Origin: Aquabacter sediminis
GTDB taxonomy: Bacteria; Pseudomonadota; Alphaproteobacteria; Rhizobiales; Xanthobacteraceae
Direction: 5' to 3'
Assembly (NCBI RefSeq): GCF_028863665.1
Contig: NZ_JARBFX010000006.1
Location: 1-64,000, forward strand
Length of the DNA: 64,000 bases
Made by a program: the position numbers and the translations under genes. Numbering within the stretch: position 1 is the stretch's first letter; the number at the start of each line of letters is the position of its first letter. The notes below the pieces were generated by a model. It saw only the letters and a list, made by a program, of their open reading frames with translations. It did no database searches and had not been told where the DNA came from. This document shows, piece by piece, positions 58,071-64,000 of the stretch.

Positions 58071-59699
58071 TCAGCGAATGCCCATTTCGGCAAGCTTCTT
58101 GTAGAGGTAGGAGCGGGAGATGCCGAGCTCCTCGGCCACCCGCTTCTTGTTGCCCTTGTGCTTCTGGAGCGCCTCCCGGATCAGTGCCAGTTCCACATTG
58201 CCCACCGTCTCGCGGATGGTGGTGGCACCGGATGCGGGAACGGAGAGGGGGGCAGGCTCCATCTCCTCGCCCTCCAGATGCCGGAAGCTGGAGAGCGTCA
58301 GTTCCGGCCCGTCCGCAAAGATCATGGCGCGCTGCACCTCGTGGTGGAGTTGGCGCACATTGCCCGGCCAGGCCAGGCCCTGGAGCATCTCCAGGGCCTT
58401 GGGGTGCACGCGCCGGACGTTGGAGCCGATGCGCTGCCCGACCCGCTGCACAAAGTGCCGCACCAGGAGGGGGATGTCGCCGGCCCGCTCCCGCAAAGGC
58501 GGCACCTGGAGCGTCACGCCATTGATGCGGAAATAGAGGTCGGCGCGGAACGCCTCCTCGGCGATCATGCGCCGCAGGTCGCGGTTGGTGGCACTGATGA
58601 GCCGGAAATTGGTGTTGCGGGAGCGGTTGCTCCCCACCCGCTCGAAAATGCCGTTCTCGATGACCCGCAACAGCTTGACCTGAGTCTCCATGGGCATGTC
58701 GCCGATCTCGTCCAGGAACAGGCTGGAGCGGTCCGCCATCTCGAACTTGCCGATGCGCCCTTCCCGGCGCGCGCCGGTGAAGGCGCCGGCCTCATAGCCG
58801 AACAGCTCGCTTTCCACGAGATTGGCAGGCAGCGCGCCGCAATTGACAAGCACCATGGGCCGCTCGACCCGGCGGCTCAGATTGTGAATGGCATGGGCCA
58901 CCAACTCCTTGCCCGAGCCGCTTTCACCGGAGACGAAGACGGGCACGTCGAGGGGCGCCACCTTGCGGATGTCGTCCTTGAGGCGGCGGATGGCCTCGCT
59001 TTCGCCGACGATCTCATCGAGGCCGAAGGCGCGGTGGCGCAGGCCCGCCAGTTCCTTCTTGTAATAGTCCACCTCGGCCCGGAGCGAGGAAATCTGCCGG
59101 GAGAGCTCATGCACCTCCTCCGGCGCCTTGAACATGACGCGGCCGATGGCACCCACGAGCTTGCCGTCGCGCAGGATGGGCACGCGGTTTACCACGCGGG
59201 TTACGTTCTGCATCTCCTGAACCTGGCCGATCTCGGCCGAGCCGGTGCGAGCCACCACATGGAGGCGGGTGTTCTGGATCACCTCCTGCACTGGCCGGCC
59301 CAGCGCATCGCCGCGCGCGAAGCCGAAGAAACGCTCGTGGACGGGGCTGAGATAGCGCAGCACCGCATCCCGATCGACCACCGTGATGCCCTCGAAGGGA
59401 TTGGTCAGGAAGTGGTTGAGAATGTCGAAGGCAATGTCCACCGAAAGCACGAAATCCACCAGGGCCGAGCTTGCGGATTCTGCATGGACGAGCACGGCGG
59501 TGCCGCCGCCCTCCGTGGGCGCCTGGATCACCACATGCGAAGTGCCGCCAAAGGCGAAGGCGGACACGCGCTGATCTGACCCGACCCTCCGGACGTGGGC
59601 GCCCACCGCCTCGGCCAGCCCGCTGGCGCGCGCGCTCGGAGATGCGAAGGCGAGGCGGCCCGTGTCGTCCAAGAAGACAATATCGAGAGTCGTCGCCAT
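58071..59699 (-). CDS. sigma54-dependent enhancer-binding regulator with PAS domain
   Basis: 542 residues. An unrecognised N-terminal region (1-85) is followed by PAS (about 88-205, ILNHFLTNPFEGITVVDRDAVLRYLSP). A linker coiled coil (SRQISSLRAEVDYYKKEL) and the AAA+ domain (about 230-460) come next, with Walker A GESGSGKE, the sigma54-contact loop GAFTGARREG and Walker B SLFLDEIGDMP. A Fis-type helix-turn-helix ends the protein (NKKRVAEELGISRSYLYKKL). No receiver domain is present, so it is probably activated by a ligand or redox state sensed in the N-terminal/PAS part. It is divergent from an operon with a sigma54 promoter, its likely target. Confidence 0.93.
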   Translation of the reverse strand: MATTLDIVFLDDTGRLAFASPSARASGLAEAVGAHVRRVGSDQRVSAFAFGGTSHVVIQAPTEGGGTAVLVHAESASSALVDFVLSVDIAFDILNHFLTNPFEGITVVDRDAVLRYLSPVHERFFGFARGDALGRPVQEVIQNTRLHVVARTGSAEIGQVQEMQNVTRVVNRVPILRDGKLVGAIGRVMFKAPEEVHELSRQISSLRAEVDYYKKELAGLRHRAFGLDEIVGESEAIRRLKDDIRKVAPLDVPVFVSGESGSGKELVAHAIHNLSRRVERPMVLVNCGALPANLVESELFGYEAGAFTGARREGRIGKFEMADRSSLFLDEIGDMPMETQVKLLRVIENGIFERVGSNRSRNTNFRLISATNRDLRRMIAEEAFRADLYFRINGVTLQVPPLRERAGDIPLLVRHFVQRVGQRIGSNVRRVHPKALEMLQGLAWPGNVRQLHHEVQRAMIFADGPELTLSSFRHLEGEEMEPAPLSVPASGATTIRETVGNVELALIREALQKHKGNKKRVAEELGISRSYLYKKLAEMGIR

Positions 59700-59725
59700 C
59701 CCGGACCTCGCATGTTCTGATTGGA

Positions 59726-59748
59726 GACACCCCTAGCCCGCGAGTGTC
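59726..59748. promoter_or_regulatory. Candidate enhancer site for the sigma54 regulator
   Basis: GACAC (59726-59730) and GTGTC (59744-59748) form a dyad about 85-100 bp upstream of the -24/-12 promoter, a usual distance for an enhancer-binding protein site, and immediately upstream of the regulator gene. Confidence 0.4.
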
Positions 59749-59824
59749 GCCACCGCAAACACTATTCCCGGGCACCGCTCCGAGCCAGCAGATGAAATTC
59801 AGCACTGCCAATGCTTTAGACGTT

Positions 59825-59840
59825 TTGGCACGGGCCTTGC
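59825..59840 (+). promoter_or_regulatory. sigma54 promoter of the CoA-transferase operon
   Basis: TTGGCACGGGCCTTGC matches the -24/-12 consensus at every defined base, with correct GG-to-GC spacing. It is 30 bp before the first start codon at 59870. Confidence 0.9.
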
Positions 59841-59869
59841 GGTAATCGTCGGACCAACGGGTGCAGACG

Positions 59870-61123
59870 ATGAACATTGCCCAAGTGCCATATCCGTCCT
59901 CTCCGAGCGCCGACTTGCCCGAGGCGCGTGCGGCGGAGGCGTTTCGCATTCTCGACCATGTGACGGTGGTGGACCTCACCTCCTCCATCGCCGGTCCCTA
60001 TGCCACCATGCTGCTGTCCGACTTCGGCGCCCGCGTCATCAAGGTGGAGCGCCCGGGGGGCGATGACTCCCGCCAGTGGGGGCCGCCCTTCCTGGACGGG
60101 GAATCGCTCTGGTACCTTTCGGTCAACCGCAACAAGAAGAGCGTGGCCTTGGACTATGGCACCCCCGATGGACGGGCCGTGCTGGAGGGTCTTCTCGACA
60201 AGGCCGACGTGGTGGTGACCAACCTGCTCGGCAAGACGCAGGCGAAACTCGGACTGGATGCCGCCCGGCTTCGGGAGAACCGACCGGGCCTTATCCATGT
60301 CTCGCTGACCGGCTTCGGGCTCGACGGCCCAAATGCGACCCTGCCCTGCTACGACCTGATCGCGGAAGGCTATAGCGGCGTGATGGACCTCACCGGCCCC
60401 ACCGACGCGGAGCCCCAGAAGGTGGGCGCGCCGGCCGCCGACATGCTGGCGGGGGCGGATGCGGCGCTCGCCGTGCTCGCCGCGCTTCACAAGCGCGCTG
60501 CTACCGGAAAGGGCTGCGCCCTCGACATCAGCCTAACGCAGAGCATGATCCGCTTCATGTCGCCGCGCATCGTGCCCTATCTGGGTTCGGGCGAATTGCC
60601 GCGCCGCACCGGCGGCAAGGACAGCGTGATCGCCATCTACCAGACCTTCGAGACCGCCGACCTGCCCCTCACGCTGGGCCTCGGCAATGATGGAATCTGG
60701 AAGCGCTTCTGGGAGGCGGTGGGCGACCCGGCCGGCGCCGAGGGTGCGCATGTGGCCACCAATGCGGACCGCCGCACTCATCGCGACGAGATCGTGGCGC
60801 GCATCTCACACGTGCTGCGCACCCGGCCGCGGGCGGAATGGCTGGACCTGTTCGCCCGCGCCAAGGTGCCGGCCGGCCCCATCTACCGGCTCGACGAGGT
60901 GGTGGACGACCCCCATTTCCGCGCCCGCTCCGCCTTCTACCGCATCCCGCGCGAGGGAGAGGACCTGCCGCAGGTGGCGCTGGGCATCCATATGGATGGG
61001 GAGCCGGCTGGCTGCTTCTCGCCGCCGCCGCGCCTCGGCGAGCACAATGAGGAGGTGCTGCGCATGCTCCTCGGGTATGACGATCAGGCAATCGACGCCC
61101 TGCGCGCGTCGGGTGTCATCTGA
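59870..61123 (+). CDS. CaiB/BaiF family (class III) CoA-transferase
   Basis: 417 residues. Motifs are VVDLTSSIAGPYATMLLSDFGARVIKVERPGGDDSRQW, NRNKKSVALDYGTPDGR, VSLTGFGLDGP and PCYDLIAEGYSGVMDLTG, with Asp162 as the predicted acyl-carrying residue. The C-terminus has AKVPAGPIYRLDEVVDDPHF. It moves CoA between acyl groups, most likely activating the pathway acid with a CoA-thioester donor. It is the first gene behind the sigma54 promoter. ATG 59870 was chosen; GTG 59861 is also in frame. Confidence 0.92.
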   Translation: MNIAQVPYPSSPSADLPEARAAEAFRILDHVTVVDLTSSIAGPYATMLLSDFGARVIKVERPGGDDSRQWGPPFLDGESLWYLSVNRNKKSVALDYGTPDGRAVLEGLLDKADVVVTNLLGKTQAKLGLDAARLRENRPGLIHVSLTGFGLDGPNATLPCYDLIAEGYSGVMDLTGPTDAEPQKVGAPAADMLAGADAALAVLAALHKRAATGKGCALDISLTQSMIRFMSPRIVPYLGSGELPRRTGGKDSVIAIYQTFETADLPLTLGLGNDGIWKRFWEAVGDPAGAEGAHVATNADRRTHRDEIVARISHVLRTRPRAEWLDLFARAKVPAGPIYRLDEVVDDPHFRARSAFYRIPREGEDLPQVALGIHMDGEPAGCFSPPPRLGEHNEEVLRMLLGYDDQAIDALRASGVI

Positions 61124-61186
61124 GCGCCATCAAGCGTGAGCGCACAGATCGAACGAACAGAATGCACAGGAAGGAAAGCCCCTCCC

Positions 61187-61966
61187 ATGTCCTACGAGAC
61201 CATCCTTTATTCCGAAGACGGCCCGGTCGGTACGCTCACCCTGAACCGTCCGCAGGACGGCAACATGTTCAACGCCACCATGTGCCGCGAAGTGCGCGAC
61301 TGCATCGAGCAGGTGCGCAACGAGACGCGCACCCGCGTGCTGGTGCTCACCGGAGCCGGCGACAAGTTCTTCTGCACCGGCGGCCGCAAGGACGGGCTGG
61401 AAAAGACCCAGCTCTATGCCGGCGTGCTGCCGACCCTGGAAATGTATGACGCCATCGAGCGGCTCCAGAAGCCGGTGCTCGCCTCCATCAACGGCTTCGC
61501 GGTGGGCGGTGGCAATGTGCTGCAGATGACCTGCGACCTCGCCATCGCCAAGGAAAGCGCCATCTTCCGCCAGGTGGGTCCCATGGTCGGCTCGTTCGAC
61601 GCGGGCTACGGCACCTGGTTCCTTGAGGACCTGGTCGGCAAGAGGCGCGCCAAGGAGATCTGGTATCTGAACGAGAAGCTCACCGCCCAGCAGGCCCTCT
61701 CTTACGGCCTCATCAACAAGGTGGTGCCGGACGACAAGCTGGCCGAGGCAACCCGCGAGATGGCGCTGCACCTGGCGGACCGGGGTGCGTTTGCCCTTGC
61801 CTCGCTGAAGACCGCCTTCTCGGCCCGCCATTCCGGCGTCGGCGGGCTCGCGCGCATGGCCCACGACCTTCTGCTGCGCGGCTATCTGGACACCGAGGAA
61901 TCCCACGAGCTGGCGGCCTCCTTCGCCGAGCGCCGCAAGCCGGACGCCTCCAAGTTCGGCAAGTGA
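61187..61966 (+). CDS. Crotonase-family enzyme of the BadI/MenB branch
   Basis: 259 residues. Crotonase fold with oxyanion-hole segments VLTGAGDKFFCTGG and GFAVGGGNVLQMTCDLAIA. The stretch QVGPMVGSFDAGYGTWFLEDLVGKRRAKEIWY is the signature shared by MenB (dihydroxynaphthoyl-CoA synthase) and BadI (2-ketocyclohexanecarboxyl-CoA hydrolase). Enoyl-CoA hydratases lack it and have Glu-containing active sites. As no men genes are present, a BadI-like ring-opening C-C hydrolase is the better reading. It lies 63 bp after the CoA-transferase gene; GGAAGGAAAG precedes the ATG. Confidence 0.88.
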   Translation: MSYETILYSEDGPVGTLTLNRPQDGNMFNATMCREVRDCIEQVRNETRTRVLVLTGAGDKFFCTGGRKDGLEKTQLYAGVLPTLEMYDAIERLQKPVLASINGFAVGGGNVLQMTCDLAIAKESAIFRQVGPMVGSFDAGYGTWFLEDLVGKRRAKEIWYLNEKLTAQQALSYGLINKVVPDDKLAEATREMALHLADRGAFALASLKTAFSARHSGVGGLARMAHDLLLRGYLDTEESHELAASFAERRKPDASKFGK

Positions 61967-61973
61967 GCCGGCC

Positions 61974-63689
61974 ATGATGCCCCGCTCCACCGATGGGAAG
62001 GGGCCGCCGCTTATGCCGCGGCTCCTGACCCTGCACGACCCGGCCTCCGCGCGCTTCCACTACGCCACCGGCCAATGGCGCGACGAGACCCTCTATGGCT
62101 GCGCGGTCGCGCATGCGGCAGCACGCGGCAATGCCTTCGCGCTGCGAGACGCCACGCGCCGCCTCACCTGGCGGACGCTGGTGGAGTGGGCGGACGCTTT
62201 GGCGGGCGATTTGGAGGCGGCGGGGCTCAGGCCAGGCGACCGTGTGGGCGTCTGGTTGCCCAACCGCGTGGAGGCGACGGTCGCCTTCCTCGCTTGCTCC
62301 CGAAATGGCTATGTGTGCACGCCCTCGCTGCACCAGAACCATACGGTGGGAGAGATCACCACGCTCCTGGAGCGCTGCTCCGCCGCAGCGCTCCTCGCCC
62401 AGCCGGGCTATGGGGCCGATGCGGACCGGGTCGACATCTTCGCCATGGCCCGCGCCCTCCCCGCCATGCGGCGCATCTATGCCCTCTGCGCGGAAGATGC
62501 GGCCCCGCCTGAGGGCGCCACCGCCCTGCCGGGGCCGGACGGCGCAAAACCGTCGGCGGGGCCGCAGGCGAACCCTGACAAGGTGGTCTATCTCGCCTTC
62601 ACCTCCGGAACCACCGGCCAGCCGAAGGGCGTGATGCATTCCGACAATACGCTGCTGGCCAATGGCCGGGCGCTGGCGGGCGACTGGGGGCTGGGGCCGG
62701 AAGGGGTGATCTATTCGCTGAGCCCCCAGAGCCACCATATCGGCACGGTGGCGCTGGAGCAGATGCTGGCCGCCGGCGCGGAACTGGTGGTCAATGACGT
62801 GCCCAAGGGCACAAGCGCGCTCGACCGCATCATCGAGACTGGCGCCACCTATGTGATGGGCGTGCCCACCCACGCCATCGACATCCTGGGCGAAGCGCAG
62901 CGGCGGGGCATGTCCCGGCTCGGCTCGGTCAAGACGTTCTACATGGCGGGCTCGGCGATCCCCATGGAGGTGGCGCGGCGGTTCCTGGCCTTTGGGGTCA
63001 CCCCGCAAAACATCTACGGCATGACCGAGAATGGCTCGCACCAATACACCCTGCCCAACGACGACATGGAGACCATGGTGCGCACCTGCGGCAAGGCGTG
63101 CGCGGCCTATGAAGTGAAGATCTGGCGCCCCGAGGCGCCGGACGAGGAGGCCGCCCCCGGCGAGGTGGGCGAGATTGGCGGGCGGGGCGCCTGCCTGATG
63201 CTCGGCTATTTCGGCAACCAGACGGCCACCGAAAAATCGTTCAACGCCCATGGCTGGTTCATGAGCGGCGACCTGGGGCGGCTCGATGCGCAGGGCAACC
63301 TGGAGATCATCGGCCGGCTGAAAGACCTCATCATTCGCGGCGGGCACAACATCTATCCCTCCCAGATCGAGGACCTGGCCATCCGCCATCCCGACGCCTT
63401 CAAGGTCGCGGCCTTCCCGGTGCAGGACGACCGGCTGGGCGAGAAAGTGTGCCTCGCCGTCATCGCCCGCGAGGGCCGGCGGGTGGAGGCTCAGGACATG
63501 CTGGCCCATCTCTTTGCGGCCGGTCTCTCCAAGTACGACATGCCCGAATATTACCTGGCCCTCGACGCCTTCCCCATGACCGCCAGCGGCAAGGTGCTCA
63601 AGCGCGACCTGGTGGATCTGGTGCGCGCCGGTGCCCTTCAGCCCGAGCCGGTGCGCTTCGTAGCGCCACCCCTCACCCGTCCCGCCTGA
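61974..63689 (+). CDS. AMP-forming acyl-CoA ligase, AliA (cyclohexanecarboxylate-CoA ligase)-like
   Basis: 571 residues of the ANL superfamily. The P-loop is TSGTTGQPKG near residue 210, with YGMTENGSHQY, GDLGRLDAQGNLEIIGRLKDLIIRGGHNIYP and the C-terminal Lys in TASGKVLKRDL. The segment GVMHSDNTLLANGRAL resembles AliA and related alicyclic or aromatic acid ligases. It would activate the starting acid with ATP and CoA. It starts 7 bp after the BadI-like gene and is clearly co-transcribed. ATG 61974 is followed by further in-frame ATGs at 61977 and 62013, the last with AAGGGG upstream. Confidence 0.88.
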   Translation: MMPRSTDGKGPPLMPRLLTLHDPASARFHYATGQWRDETLYGCAVAHAAARGNAFALRDATRRLTWRTLVEWADALAGDLEAAGLRPGDRVGVWLPNRVEATVAFLACSRNGYVCTPSLHQNHTVGEITTLLERCSAAALLAQPGYGADADRVDIFAMARALPAMRRIYALCAEDAAPPEGATALPGPDGAKPSAGPQANPDKVVYLAFTSGTTGQPKGVMHSDNTLLANGRALAGDWGLGPEGVIYSLSPQSHHIGTVALEQMLAAGAELVVNDVPKGTSALDRIIETGATYVMGVPTHAIDILGEAQRRGMSRLGSVKTFYMAGSAIPMEVARRFLAFGVTPQNIYGMTENGSHQYTLPNDDMETMVRTCGKACAAYEVKIWRPEAPDEEAAPGEVGEIGGRGACLMLGYFGNQTATEKSFNAHGWFMSGDLGRLDAQGNLEIIGRLKDLIIRGGHNIYPSQIEDLAIRHPDAFKVAAFPVQDDRLGEKVCLAVIAREGRRVEAQDMLAHLFAAGLSKYDMPEYYLALDAFPMTASGKVLKRDLVDLVRAGALQPEPVRFVAPPLTRPA

Positions 63690-63714
63690 CCGCGCAGCGA
63701 TCCGGAGGCTCTCC

Positions 63715-64000
63715 ATGCTTGACCTTGCCCGCGACGGTGACCTTGCCGTCCTCACGCTCAACCGGCCGGAGGCGCTGAACGCGCTCTCCTTCGACCTCAT
63801 CCACACCATCGGCGCCGCCTTGGATGAGGTGGGCGGATGGGACACCCGCGCCCTCATCATCACGGGAGCAGGCGAGAAGGCATTCTGCGCCGGGGCCGAC
63901 ATTACGGAATTGATGGGCCGCTCCCTGATGGAAGAGAAGACGGGCGCCGAGCTCGGCCAGCGCGTCTTCGCCAAGCTCGACACCCTCAAGGTGCCCTCCA
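63715..64000 (+). CDS. Enoyl-CoA hydratase/isomerase, 5' part (runs off window)
   Basis: The first 95 residues are visible: LAVLTLNRPEALNALSFDLIH, then ALIITGAGEKAFCAGADITEL, the crotonase N-terminal half and first oxyanion-hole segment. GGAGG lies 8 bp before the ATG and the ligase stop is 25 bp upstream, so it belongs to the same operon. By context it may be a BadK-like cyclohex-1-enecarboxyl-CoA hydratase, but only the family can be claimed. Confidence 0.88.
   Translation, partial: MLDLARDGDLAVLTLNRPEALNALSFDLIHTIGAALDEVGGWDTRALIITGAGEKAFCAGADITELMGRSLMEEKTGAELGQRVFAKLDTLKVPS

Noticed and set aside
61713..63989. 758-codon antisense frame over the ligase and hydratase genes
   Set aside because: The sense genes form a tight operon with RBSs. 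The antisense translation is His/Gly/Arg-rich with no domain pattern.

Overview
The window is a contiguous piece of chromosome from a GC-rich alphaproteobacterium of the order Hyphomicrobiales (Rhizobiales). The gene content and gene order suggest the Xanthobacteraceae (Xanthobacter, Azorhizobium, Ancylobacter) or close relatives. The evidence is a separate F0 operon encoding split b and b' subunits next to smc, a CpdR response regulator, a 500-residue alphaproteobacterial-type HisRS, a ROSE-type RNA thermometer on an hsp20 gene, suhB/alpha-r14-like small RNAs and PhaR-regulated PHB genes. No phage, transposase, CRISPR array or rRNA was seen. There is one tRNA gene (Val, GAC).

Layout. 1-4.2 kb: the 3' end of smc, then the atpI-B-E-F'-F operon behind a good sigma70 promoter. 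4.3-9.2 kb: a DUF459 SGNH-fold protein lacking catalytic residues, hsp20 with its thermosensor leader, a secreted PepSY-like protein, a PldB-like hydrolase and hisN. 9.2-10.4 kb: a 1.15-kb protein-free region with two tandem sRNA genes. 10.4-13 kb: an N-formylglutamate amidohydrolase, cpdR, tRNA-Val and an SDR. 13.1-20.2 kb: a haem block, hmuTUV (minus) divergent from the receptor hmuR and the haem monooxygenase hmuQ, followed by hemH. 20.2-25.3 kb: repeats, a thioesterase, mutT-argJ, ppiC, rpmF and a membrane protein. 25.4-30.5 kb: a GGDEF/EAL protein and phaR divergent from phaAB. 30.5-39.3 kb: two EamA exporters, leuB, a thioredoxin-fold ferredoxin, clpB divergent from hisS, and REP-type palindromes. 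39.8-45.9 kb: a universal stress protein and a P-type ATPase downstream of an FNR/FixK box, a Trm112-like protein, a hydrolase and a MOSC protein. 45.9-53.6 kb: a possible structured RNA, two orphan solute-binding proteins, acs, small proteins and a repeat-dense intergenic region. 53.6-58.1 kb: glnK-amtB behind a sigma54 promoter, tesB and a UbiH-family hydroxylase.

58.1-64 kb: a sigma54 enhancer-binding protein is divergent from an operon with a near-perfect -24/-12 promoter. The operon encodes a CaiB-type CoA-transferase, a BadI/MenB-type crotonase, an AliA-like acyl-CoA ligase and an enoyl-CoA hydratase that runs off the window. The enzyme set points to activation and ring cleavage of an alicyclic or reduced aromatic acid. 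This is the best candidate in the window for a system that is not routine. The tandem sRNA pair and the RNA thermometer are the clearest non-coding finds.

Calls rest on reading motifs, family memory, ribosome-binding sites and inverted repeats by eye. No database search or folding program was run.
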